A DNA stretch of 12,238 nucleotides from Sedimentisphaerales bacterium (GTDB lineage: Bacteria > Planctomycetota > Phycisphaerae > Sedimentisphaerales > Anaerobacaceae), in contig JAFGTU010000450.1 of NCBI GenBank assembly GCA_016933985.1, positions 1 through 12,238 of the forward strand, written 5' to 3'. This document shows positions 1-6,110 of the stretch, piece by piece; the stretch's first letter is position 1; every line of letters starts with the position of its first letter. The notes below the pieces were generated by a model, which saw only the letters and a list, made by a program, of their open reading frames with translations, was not told the DNA's origin and made no database searches. Made by a program: the position numbers and the translations under genes.

Positions 1-622
1 CGATCCAGGCCCCAATATTGTCGCCGAGTGTATCAGGGAGGCGCATATCGGGTTCATGTTCGCTCCCAAGTTTCATCCGGCGATGAGGTTTGTCCAGCCC
101 ATTCGCAAGAGTCTCGATTTCAGAACGGCCTTCAATATTCTCGGCCCCCTGGCAAATCCCGCCGGCGCCGCGGCACAGGTGATGGGGGTGGCGGAGGAGG
201 CCCTGCTGGACCGAATATGCGAGACCCTTAAGATGCTCGGTGTGAAAAGAGCGATGGTCGTTCACGGCCAGGGTATGGACGAGATAAGCACTCTCGGAAT
301 CACTCAGGTTCGCCGGCTCAACGACGGTGAGATTACCAGCACGGAAATCGACCCCGCTGATCTTGGTTTCGCCGCCCCCTCTATCGATGAGCTTAAGACC
401 GGTGACGCAATAAAAAATGCCGCCATTATTCGTGATATTCTAACCGGCAAGGAAAGAGGGCCTCGCAGAGATATTGTAATACTAAATGCCGCCGCCGCAA
501 TAATTGTCGCATGCATGGCCGATGATTTCCCGTCGGCAGTCGAGTTGGCCCGAGACGCAATCGCCAACGGCGCCGCAGCAGATTGCCTGGATAAACTTAT
601 CGAGGCATCGAATAAAGCGTAA
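1..622 (+). CDS. trpD: Anthranilate phosphoribosyltransferase, C-terminal part (cut by left edge)
   Basis: Transfers phosphoribose from PRPP to anthranilate, the second step of tryptophan synthesis in the cytoplasm. The reading frame is open from base 2 with no start inside the window, so the gene is truncated by the window and not broken. About 206 residues remain, roughly the C-terminal 60% of a usual 340-residue enzyme. Visible family motifs are FAPKFHPAMRFVQPIRKSL, then FNILGPLANPAGA, then VVHGQGMDEIS (the glycine-rich strand-turn typical of TrpD), and KNAAIIRDILTG followed by RRDIVILNAAAAI near the end. It is the first of four co-directional trp genes. An ATG at 56 is internal and should not be taken as the start. 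The call is very secure from motifs and from the neighbouring trpF, trpB and trpA. Confidence 0.96.
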   Translation, partial: DPGPNIVAECIREAHIGFMFAPKFHPAMRFVQPIRKSLDFRTAFNILGPLANPAGAAAQVMGVAEEALLDRICETLKMLGVKRAMVVHGQGMDEISTLGITQVRRLNDGEITSTEIDPADLGFAAPSIDELKTGDAIKNAAIIRDILTGKERGPRRDIVILNAAAAIIVACMADDFPSAVELARDAIANGAAADCLDKLIEASNKA

Positions 623-719
623 AACCTAAAATGAAAAACGCAAAATCATAGTGCAAAACCGAAAATGTTTTAGTTTTAAGTTATGGTTTTGAGCTTTTGG
701 CTTTGAGTTTTTATTTCTT
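623..719. other. AT-rich trpD-trpF spacer with imperfect inverted repeat
   Basis: This 97-nt spacer is much richer in A and T than the flanking genes. The left half is A-rich (AAAACCTAAAATG, GCAAAACCGAAAATG) and the right half T-rich (TTTAAGTTATGGTTTTGAG, TTTTGGCTTTGAG). The two halves can pair imperfectly into one long hairpin. No clear Shine-Dalgarno precedes trpF. It has the character of a degraded interspersed repeat like the one between trpB and trpA, though the two are not identical. No gene is seen in it. Confidence 0.5.
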
Positions 720-1343
720 ATGTTGATAGTGAAAGTGAAAATCTGCGGGATCACCAATTACGACGACGCCGTCGCCGCGATGGATATGGGCGCTGATCTA
801 CTCGGCTTCAATTTCTACCCCCAAAGCCCCCGGTATTTGCTCCCTGATGCCGCCGCGGCGATAATAAGAAAGCTGCCGGCCTTCATCGATACCGCGGGCG
901 TATTTGTCAACGCCTCGCTCGACGAAATCCGCCGGACTATAGACCTGTGCCATTTGAACTGGGTGCAGTTGCACGGCGACGAAACCCCCGAGTTTTGCCG
1001 GTCGCTCGATTCCGTCAACGTAAGGACAATGAAGGCCCTGCGAGTGAAAGACGCAACTGACATCAAAAACGCGGAGGAATTCTTCACCGACGCCATCCTG
1101 CTCGACGCCTTCGACCCGCAAAGGTACGGCGGAACAGGGATCACCTTCGACTGGAACATCGTCGGGCATATCGGCAAGAGGGTGTTTCTCGCCGGCGGCA
1201 TAAACCCCGACAACGTCGCCGAGGCGGTCAAGCTCGGGGTCTATGGAATTGACGTCTGCAGCGGAGTCGAGGCCAAGCCGGGGGAAAAAGACCACGAAAA
1301 AATGAAGAAACTGTTCGACAACATAAGATACCTACGGGGCTAA
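720..1343 (+). CDS. trpF: Phosphoribosylanthranilate isomerase
   Basis: Isomerises N-(5-phosphoribosyl)anthranilate to CdRP, the third step of tryptophan synthesis, on a TIM-barrel fold. The 207-residue length is normal. KICGIT at residues 7-12 carries the catalytic cysteine (Cys9). LLDAFD at 127-132 carries the catalytic aspartate (Asp129), followed by GGTG (137-140) and TFDW. LAGGI (157-161) and GIDVCSGVE (176-184) form the phosphate-binding end of the barrel. The ATG at 720 puts KICGIT at the usual distance from the N-terminus, but no strong ribosome binding site is seen, so GTG codons at 729 or 735 are weaker alternatives. The stop lies only 2 nt before trpB, so the two are probably translationally coupled. 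Confidence 0.96.
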   Translation: MLIVKVKICGITNYDDAVAAMDMGADLLGFNFYPQSPRYLLPDAAAAIIRKLPAFIDTAGVFVNASLDEIRRTIDLCHLNWVQLHGDETPEFCRSLDSVNVRTMKALRVKDATDIKNAEEFFTDAILLDAFDPQRYGGTGITFDWNIVGHIGKRVFLAGGINPDNVAEAVKLGVYGIDVCSGVEAKPGEKDHEKMKKLFDNIRYLRG

Positions 1344-1345
1344 AC

Positions 1346-2524
1346 ATGAAGTATAAAGGCAGATTCGGAGACTACGGCGGCTTCTACGTCCCGGAAGTCC
1401 TCATATCCGTATTGGAAGAGCTGGAGGAGGCGTTCTTTCGTTTCTACCAGGACGAGCGGTTCGTCGCCGAGCTGGCGATGCTCTACAAAGAGTATGCCGG
1501 CAGGCCCAGCCCGCTTTATTACGCCAGAAGGTTCAGCGAGCATGTTGGCTGCAAGGTCTATCTGAAACGAGAAGACCTGCTCCACGGCGGCGCTCATAAG
1601 GTTAACAACACGCTCGGCCAGGGCCTGCTCGCCAAGTATATGGGCAAGACCAGGCTCATCGCAGAGACGGGCGCCGGCCAGCACGGACTGGCAACCGCAA
1701 TGATCGGCGCACTATTCGGAATGGAGACCAAAATCTTCATGGGGGTAGTCGATATCGAGCGGCAAAGCGTAAACGTCCACAAAATGAAGCTCTGCGGCGC
1801 AGAAGTAATCGGCGTCGAGGGCGGCACGGGCACTCTAAAAGACGCCATCAACGATGCACTTCGCTACTGGACCGCCCACGTCACCGACACCTTCTACCTC
1901 TTCGGCTCCGCGTGCGGCCCGCACCCATATCCGACGATTGTCAAGCACTTCCAAAGCCCGATTGGCAAAGAGGCCCGCCAACAGTCGCTTGAGATAATCG
2001 GCAGGCTCCCGGATATGGTCGTCGCCTGTGTCGGCGGCGGCAGCAACGCAATAGGCATATTTTCGGGATTCGTCGAGGATAAGGACGTCCGACTGGTCGG
2101 CGTCGAGGCGGGCGGGGCAAGCGTAAGCTCCGGACGACACGCCGCGACATTAGTAGCCGGACGAGTCGGAATCCTCCACGGCGCAAAGGCGTATCTGCTC
2201 CAGGACGAAGAGGGCCAGGTCCGCGATACCGAGTCCGTATCGGCAGGCCTCGACTACCCCGCCGTCGGCCCTGAGCACTGCCTCCTCAAAGACACCGGCC
2301 GCGCAGAGTACGTCGCCGCCGAGGATGAAGAAGTCCTCGACGCATTCTCGCTGCTCTGCAAATGCGAAGGAATTCTCCCGGCCCTGGAAAGCTCACACGC
2401 CTTGGCCTGGCTCCTAAGCCAAAAAGGCAAGCTCGACGCCGACCAGGTAGTAATCGTAAACCTCTCCGGCAGGGGAGACAAGGACGTGGGAATAGTGGAA
2501 AAGCACAGACCAATGAGTGATTAG
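1346..2524 (+). CDS. trpB: Tryptophan synthase beta chain
   Basis: PLP enzyme that condenses indole with serine to make tryptophan, working as an alpha2-beta2 complex with TrpA. The 392 residues match the family length of about 390-400. KREDLLHGGAHKVNN (residues 74-88) holds the PLP lysine (Lys85). ETGAGQH (107-113) holds the catalytic glutamate Glu107. GGGSNAIG (230-237) binds the PLP phosphate. EGILPALESSHA (341-352) and NLSGRGDKD (372-380) complete the active site. The LLHGGAHK version of the lysine motif, instead of the enterobacterial NHTGAHK, is familiar from some bacterial and archaeal TrpB1 proteins. The N-terminus (FGDYGGFYVPE) is that of TrpB1, not TrpB2. It starts 2 nt after trpF, with only a weak GGGG stretch as a possible ribosome site. 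Confidence 0.97.
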   Translation: MKYKGRFGDYGGFYVPEVLISVLEELEEAFFRFYQDERFVAELAMLYKEYAGRPSPLYYARRFSEHVGCKVYLKREDLLHGGAHKVNNTLGQGLLAKYMGKTRLIAETGAGQHGLATAMIGALFGMETKIFMGVVDIERQSVNVHKMKLCGAEVIGVEGGTGTLKDAINDALRYWTAHVTDTFYLFGSACGPHPYPTIVKHFQSPIGKEARQQSLEIIGRLPDMVVACVGGGSNAIGIFSGFVEDKDVRLVGVEAGGASVSSGRHAATLVAGRVGILHGAKAYLLQDEEGQVRDTESVSAGLDYPAVGPEHCLLKDTGRAEYVAAEDEEVLDAFSLLCKCEGILPALESSHALAWLLSQKGKLDADQVVIVNLSGRGDKDVGIVEKHRPMSD

Positions 2525-2697
2525 AAGTGCACAAAATACGAAATCCGAAGCAAGAAATACGAAACAAATCCGAATGGCAAAGTTTTGAACATTTGGCATT
2601 TGAATTTTGAATTTGTTTCCACCACAAGGTGTCCTGTGGAGGCTTTCGATATTCGATATTCGAGTTTTTCCTTCGTGATACAACAAGGGTATTAGAC
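2525..2697. repeat. AT-rich interspersed repeat cluster inside the trp operon
   Basis: The spacer between trpB and trpA is built from short repeats. AAATACGAAA followed by ATCCGAA occurs twice in tandem (about 2534-2550 and 2555-2574). The arms 2562-2581 (AAACAAATCCGAATGGCAAA) and 2592-2618 (TTTGGCATTTG ... AATTTGTTT) can pair around a 10-nt loop. A second small palindrome, CCACAAGG-TGT-CCTGTGG, lies at 2622-2639. A third element, ATTCGATATTCGATATTCG, covers about 2646-2664. Elements of this look are, from general knowledge, scattered through planctomycete and related genomes; no transposase is present. An open frame that extends trpA upstream to 2629 runs through the repeat and is not considered coding. 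Confidence 0.7.
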
Positions 2698-3504
2698 ATG
2701 AAGACATATAAGCAGGTTTTCGCGGAACTCAAACAGGCCGGCAGGCCGGCCCTGATACCGTTTTTCGTAATCGGCGATCCCGATTTTGATACGTCTCTGG
2801 AGATTGTAAAGACAGCCATCGACGCCGGGGCGGACATCTTGGAATTAGGCATCGCCTTCTCCGACCCCATAGCGGACGGCCCGACGATCCAAAAGGCCGA
2901 CATTCGCGCGATGCGAAGTGGAATGACCGTGGCCAAGGCCTGCCGGTTCATCCGGCAGGTTAAGGATTACAGGGATATCCCCATCGGTCTTCTGATGTAC
3001 TATAACCTCGTCTATCAATACGGCACGGAGAAATTCTTCACCGAATTCCACAAGGCAGGCGTTAATAGCGTCCTCGTTGCCGATTTGAGCATTGACGACG
3101 CAGGCGAAATCGAAGGCCCGGCGAGAGCCGCCGGGCTCGACACCGTCTTTATGGTCACTCCCATAACCGCACCGGAGAGAATGAAGCGAATCGCCTCCAA
3201 GACCACCGGCTTTATCTACACTGTCTCGGTCCTCGGCGTAACCGGCAGCAGGAATGAGCTTTCCGATACGGTTGAAGGACTCGTTGCAAGGCTAAAGAAG
3301 CTCACCGACGTGCCTGTATGCGTAGGCTTCGGGGTGAGCAAGCCCGAACACGCCGCCGCAATCGCCGCCGCAGGGGCAGACGGAGTAATAATAGGCTCAA
3401 GAGTCGTCAGTCTCGTAGAGGCCAACCTCGACGGCAAACAAAAGATGTTGGCCGAAATCGCAACATTTTTAACCGAAGTAAAAACAGCGATCTCACCTGC
3501 CTAA
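2698..3504 (+). CDS. trpA: Tryptophan synthase alpha chain
   Basis: Cleaves indole-3-glycerol phosphate to indole and glyceraldehyde 3-phosphate, passing indole to TrpB. With the ATG at 2698 the protein is 268 residues, the normal family length. AAGGG 8 nt upstream is a reasonable ribosome site. An in-frame ATG at 2629 would add 23 residues encoded by repeat DNA and is rejected. The catalytic acids fall at Glu49 (LELG) and Asp60 (SDPIADGP), the same numbers as in the enterobacterial enzyme, which supports this start. Also seen are PFFVIGDPDFDTS (21-33), YYNLVYQYG (101-109), VSVLGVTGSR (176-185), VGFGVSKPEH (209-218) and ADGVIIGSRVV (227-237). It is the last trp gene, and no clear intrinsic terminator follows it directly. 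Confidence 0.97.
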   Translation: MKTYKQVFAELKQAGRPALIPFFVIGDPDFDTSLEIVKTAIDAGADILELGIAFSDPIADGPTIQKADIRAMRSGMTVAKACRFIRQVKDYRDIPIGLLMYYNLVYQYGTEKFFTEFHKAGVNSVLVADLSIDDAGEIEGPARAAGLDTVFMVTPITAPERMKRIASKTTGFIYTVSVLGVTGSRNELSDTVEGLVARLKKLTDVPVCVGFGVSKPEHAAAIAAAGADGVIIGSRVVSLVEANLDGKQKMLAEIATFLTEVKTAISPA

Positions 3505-3511
3505 CCGGCAT

Positions 3512-3534
3512 TTCTCACCGCAGAGATCGCCGAG
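3512..3534. repeat. Short interspersed repeat, copy 1 (CACCGCAGAGATCGCCGAG type)
   Basis: The bases TTCTCACCGCAGAGATCGCC plus GAG lie eight bases after the trpA stop. The reverse complement reads CTCGGCGATCTCTGCGGTG and then AGAA, which resembles CTCGGCG-TGTCCTGCGGT-TAATGAGAA at 7020-7046. The two copies are in opposite orientation. This is a known type of short non-coding dispersed element; no function is claimed. Confidence 0.55.
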
Positions 3535-3543
3535 CCCGCCTCA

Positions 3544-3715
3544 CTGTCACCCCGAGCACATTCGGCTACGCTCAGTGTAAACTACGTCGAGAGGTCTATT
3601 TGAACAGCCTGTTTGTTACGTGGGGGCGCAGCGGCTCAACCAATTCGCGGGAAGAAAGAAGGAAGACTGTTTGAACAGATTCCTCGACTCGCCTTCGGCT
3701 CGCTCGGAATGACAG
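3544..3715. repeat. Inverted pair of 'TGTCATTCCGAGC'-type repeats
   Basis: Copy A (3544-3607) begins CTGTCACCCCGAGCACATTC and ends TCTATTTGAACAG. Copy B (3667-3715) begins CTGTTTGAACAGATTCCTCG and ends CTCGGAATGACAG. Copy B reverse-complemented reads CTGTCATTCCGAGC at its start and GAGGAATCTGTTCAAACAG at its end, matching copy A at both ends with a diverged middle. The pair is inverted around about 60 nt, so a transcript running out of trpA could fold it into a long hairpin. Copy B is itself flanked by GAAGACTGT and ACAGTCTTC. No ORF or transposase lies between the copies. Confidence 0.7.
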
Positions 3716-3860
3716 TCTTCATTTAACCTGATATTGACCGACGGGTACTTCTCGTAATATGGTCTTGGGAAGACTCTGTTCTTTCAGCCTGTGTGCAAGT
3801 CTTTGCTGTGCCTGCAATTATGGAATAATAAGAAAAGTCTCATAATTGGCCATTTTTTTC

Positions 3861-3886
3861 TTGACTTTTACCCCCCCCTGTTAAAT
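3861..3886 (+). promoter_or_regulatory. Candidate promoter with a C8 tract in its spacer
   Basis: TTGACT (3861-3866) is one mismatch from the -35 consensus, and TTAAAT (3881-3886) is a fair -10. The spacer is only 14 nt and contains eight consecutive C residues (3871-3878). A 14-nt spacer is too short for strong sigma-70 activity, so this is either a different sigma class, a weak promoter, or a promoter whose strength changes with C-tract length. It lies about 240 nt upstream of the gene at 4124. Confidence 0.35.
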
Positions 3887-4123
3887 TGGGCAATATGCGA
3901 CATTGCCGGCACGGAGGCCGGGTGAGGAGACAAGTTTCTGATCAGGGGTCTCTCCACAACAAGGAGCCAACCAGCTCGGAGGGCGCTAACGAAATGACAT
4001 AGTAATTGCGGCATAGTGTCTGCTATTGCCGGAGGAGGTGGATTATGGATTGAGATGCTTCTATTCTTGGGGGGAATGATCTTGGTTTGAGAAGAGAACG
4101 ATCTGATTTCAGGAGAAAAAGAG
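3887..4123 (+). promoter_or_regulatory. Long, hairpin-rich 5' leader of the FGE-like gene
   Basis: No ORF of note is found on the + strand here. Several short stems are visible: GCAAT-ATGCGAC-ATTGC (3890-3906), CCGGC-ACGGAG-GCCGG (3906-3921), GGAGA paired to TCTCC (about 3926-3953), and GAGC-CAACCA-GCTC (3964-3977). The bases TTGCCGGCACGGAGG at 3903-3917 recur with one change at 5821-5835. ATTGCCGG appears again at 4025-4032. AGGAG at 4111-4115 is the ribosome site of the gene at 4124. It does not match any riboswitch class that I can recognise. Confidence 0.4.
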
Positions 4124-5260
4124 ATGACAAGGAAAATCTTATCAGTAATTGTGTGTATGATGGCAGTAGTGAATGTTGCCTCGGCTGACATCGAATGGGT
4201 CTATATCGACGATCCGGGAGTTACTGGTCATGAGGGCTTTACCGGCTACATGAGCAAATATGAGACGACGAATACCCAGTATTGCGAGTTTCTCAACGAT
4301 GCCAAGGCTTCAGGTGACATATCCGTAGACGGTAGCAGTGTTCTTGGCGCAAGCGGCTCCAACAGTGGAGCAGATTTTGTTGGCCAGGTGTATTATTACC
4401 TTGCTGGGCCGGGCGACACTGAGGATGGGGCGACCAACGGCGGAGCAGCAAGAATAGATTACAGTGGCGGGGTGTTCAGTGTTGATAGCGGCTTTGAAAA
4501 CCATCCTGTTAGCTACGTGAGCTGGTATGGTGCAACAGCTTTTTGTAACTATTACGGCTACCGACTTCCCACCGAATGGGAATGGCAGGCCGTAGCTGAT
4601 TATGATGGAAGCTTCAATTATGGTTGCGGTGTGACCATAGATAATAGCATCGCCAACTATAAGGGCTCAACCCATCCTGATGGTACAACCTCTGTCGGTG
4701 CCTTTGGGATGTATGGGTATGGTCTCGCGGATTTGTCAGGCAATGTATGGGAGTGGACAAGCACTGCGTTGTCTACCCCTCGGCCTGGCTGGTGTGTTGT
4801 TTGCGGCGGGGCTTGGTCGTGGCCATCGAATAACGGCCTTGCCGTGTGGGACCACGGCGACTACCATCCGAGCTTTACATTCGGCTACGTAGGCTTCCGT
4901 GTTATTGCCTCCGAAGCCGAACCAGCAGTTGAAGCTTTGGTTGACATCAATCCTGACAGTCTGAACAAGAGCAGCAAGGGGAAATGGATCACCTGCTATA
5001 TTGAGCTGCCGGAGGGGTATGATGTGGGTGAGATAGATGTGAGCACAGTAATGCTCAATGACGTTGTGGCGGCGGAATCTGGGCCGACGGGGATTCTTGA
5101 CCACGACGGCAATGGCGTCCTCGAACTGATGGTCAAGTTCAGCAGGGCTGCGGTCCAGGGAATACTTGGACCGGAAGACGAGGCGGATCTGATTGTTACC
5201 GGCGAACTGTCCGACGGCACGGTTTTTGAAGGCGCCGATACCATTAAAGTTCTGCAATAA
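4124..5260 (+). CDS. Exported FGE-sulfatase (SUMF1-fold) domain protein with C-terminal Ig-like domain
   Basis: A 378-residue protein with a signal peptide (KK-less n-region, hydrophobic core, likely cut after ASA at residue 21). Residues about 22-262 form a formylglycine-generating-enzyme-like domain: HPVSYVSWYGATAFCNYYG (127-145), RLPTEWEWQ (147-155), LADLSGNVWEWTS (201-213), GGAW (228-231) and GFRVI (257-261). The cysteine pair that true formylglycine-generating enzymes use for catalysis is not visible at the usual place after GGS/GGAW. The only nearby cysteines are WCVVCGGAW, before it. A ligand-binding or structural role is therefore more likely than sulfatase activation. Residues 271-377 (VDINPDSLNKSSKG ... 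DHDGNG ... ADTIKVL) match a beta-rich domain often met in secreted planctomycete and archaeal proteins as IDIKPGS repeats. AGGAG lies 8 nt before the ATG, and an intrinsic terminator follows at 5314. Confidence 0.88.
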   Translation: MTRKILSVIVCMMAVVNVASADIEWVYIDDPGVTGHEGFTGYMSKYETTNTQYCEFLNDAKASGDISVDGSSVLGASGSNSGADFVGQVYYYLAGPGDTEDGATNGGAARIDYSGGVFSVDSGFENHPVSYVSWYGATAFCNYYGYRLPTEWEWQAVADYDGSFNYGCGVTIDNSIANYKGSTHPDGTTSVGAFGMYGYGLADLSGNVWEWTSTALSTPRPGWCVVCGGAWSWPSNNGLAVWDHGDYHPSFTFGYVGFRVIASEAEPAVEALVDINPDSLNKSSKGKWITCYIELPEGYDVGEIDVSTVMLNDVVAAESGPTGILDHDGNGVLELMVKFSRAAVQGILGPEDEADLIVTGELSDGTVFEGADTIKVLQ

Positions 5261-5313
5261 GAGAGAAGCTTTTGAGGAAACGTATTGGTTGAGTTTAGCT
5301 GAATTCGCAAATC

Positions 5314-5339
5314 AAGGGCCGGGTGGACCGGCCCTTTTT
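5314..5339 (+). terminator. Rho-independent terminator
   Basis: A perfect 9-bp stem, AAGGGCCGG (5314-5322) with CCGGCCCTT (5328-5336), closes a GTGGA loop and runs into TTTTT (5335-5339). It ends transcription of the gene at 4124. On the minus strand it lacks a comparable T tract. Confidence 0.9.
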
Positions 5340-5367
5340 CATTTGTGCCTGGAACACATCGCAGAGC

Positions 5368-5637
5368 CTACTGCCGGCGGGGGCAGCCGGCCTTGTACGC
5401 CTGAATTAAGGGCAGGTCAAGTTTTTGAGCGATTTCTTTGTCCTCCATTGTGCGTTTGGAGAAGGGTTTCGCTCGGTCTGCCTCGTAGGATTTTTTCCGC
5501 CAGCGGCGGACACAGCCAAGCATTTTGCTTTCACGAGATTTCATCATAGTATCTGCCTCAGGCAGCAAAGGAAGCATTGCGGGGTTGACACTCCGGACTA
5601 ATTCTTCCAAACGCTTATCTAAAACTCTTGCATACAT
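5368..5637 (-). CDS. Small hypothetical protein (doubtful)
   Basis: An 89-residue minus-strand frame starting MYARVLDKRLEELV and ending LPLIQAYKAGCPRRQ. It is basic and charged, with a helical N-terminal third and the segment FSKRTMEDKEIAQKLDLPL, which has a helix-turn-helix-like feel but no family I recognise. Codon use is ordinary, and no other candidate occupies this interval. Against it, there is no Shine-Dalgarno, and a perfect TATAAT (5641-5646, minus) lies only 3 nt before the ATG, which would place a transcript start inside the gene. It could be a real small gene, a remnant, or chance. No signal peptide or membrane segment is seen. Confidence 0.38.
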   Translation of the reverse strand: MYARVLDKRLEELVRSVNPAMLPLLPEADTMMKSRESKMLGCVRRWRKKSYEADRAKPFSKRTMEDKEIAQKLDLPLIQAYKAGCPRRQ

Positions 5638-5787
5638 GGTATTATAATCGAAGACGGCGGATTTGTGCAGCCCTTTTTTCTTTTCTGCTGTTGGATTTTG
5701 CGAGCAACGAATTGCGTTTATCGCTTTGTGAGCTACCAGCAGAATCGCAAACCTACAGGGTCGTTTGTGCCGGACGAGGGCCTCCTA

Positions 5788-5816
5788 TTGACATTGTCCA
5801 AGAGTAGTATTAGCAT
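5788..5816 (+). promoter_or_regulatory. Sigma-70-like promoter of the candidate small RNA
   Basis: A perfect -35 TTGACA (5788-5793) is followed after 17 nt by TAGCAT (5811-5816), which keeps the key first T, second A and final AT of the -10 box. Predicted transcription would begin near 5822-5824, exactly where the strong stem of the downstream RNA begins. Confidence 0.6.
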
Positions 5817-5822
5817 CCGTTT

Positions 5823-5926
5823 GCCGACACGGAGGATAGGGCAACGCAGGCGTGCGACCCGAGCGCCGTGTCGGCGCTATACAGCAGAACGGCTCCGGCC
5901 TGCCGCCGGTGGATTGGAGCCGTTTT
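5823..5926 (+). ncRNA. Candidate structured small RNA or attenuator leader
   Basis: About 104 nt lie between a good promoter and a terminator, with no ORF needed to explain them. GCCGACACGG (5823-5832) pairs perfectly with CCGTGTCGGC (5866-5875). Inside this 10-bp stem, GGG (5839-5841) can pair with CCC (5858-5860), and CGCA (5845-5848) with TGCG (5853-5856) around GGCG. An alternative hairpin, AGCGCC-GTGTC-GGCGCT (5862-5878), uses the 3' arm of the main stem, so the two are mutually exclusive, as in a switch. The first 13 transcribed bases lie in the TTGCCGRCACGGAGG motif shared with the leader at 3903. The RNA could be a free small RNA, or it could regulate the gene at 6111, about 185 nt beyond the terminator. 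I do not recognise it as 6S, SRP RNA or a named riboswitch. Confidence 0.5.
5888..5926 (+). terminator. Rho-independent terminator of the candidate RNA
   Basis: AACGGCTCC (5888-5896) pairs over 9 bp with GGAGCCGTT (5916-5924) and runs into TTTT (5923-5926). The 19-nt loop holds a nested CCGGC-CTGCC-GCCGG hairpin that overlaps the outer stem by two bases. The T tract is short, so termination may be partial, allowing read-through to the gene at 6111. Confidence 0.7.
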
Positions 5927-6110
5927 CTTGGCTACTGTTAGCCCTAATGCGATAAACGGTCTCTTTGGCGGCGGGCTTTTCTCGGATTGCCGCAATAAAA
6001 GGGTTTGCGTGGGCGTCTTAACGGGTTAGATTAGGCGAAACGTCGGGTTCTGCGCCTTGGGTGGGCGCGGGCCGAGAAATATCACTTAAACTCTTTAGGA
6101 GGCTTTTGTT
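5927..6110 (+). other. Leader of the charged-repeat protein gene
   Basis: A small hairpin GGCTA-CTGT-TAGCC lies at 5930-5943, and GCGCC pairs with GGCGC near 6051-6068. AGGAGG (6097-6102), 8 nt before the ATG at 6111, is a strong ribosome site. No convincing promoter of its own was found, which leaves read-through from 5788 possible. Confidence 0.45.

Noticed and set aside
2629..2697. Upstream extension of trpA to an ATG at 2629
   Set aside because: The 23 extra residues are encoded by palindromic repeat DNA. The ATG at 2698 has a ribosome site and places Glu49 and Asp60 at the family positions.
3735..3761. TTGACC and TAATAT as a promoter after the trp operon
   Set aside because: The spacer is only 15 nt, and the boxes at 3861 and 3881 are nearer the gene. 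It is too weak to list as a feature.
3868..4191. 107-residue minus-strand frame over the FGE leader
   Set aside because: It overlaps the start of a secure gene, begins inside it, and has no domain or ribosome site. Its composition is that of translated leader DNA.
5823..5926. Identification as 6S RNA, SRP RNA, c-di-GMP or guanidine riboswitch
   Set aside because: I compared the conserved cores of these families from memory; none of their signature bases is present in the right order.
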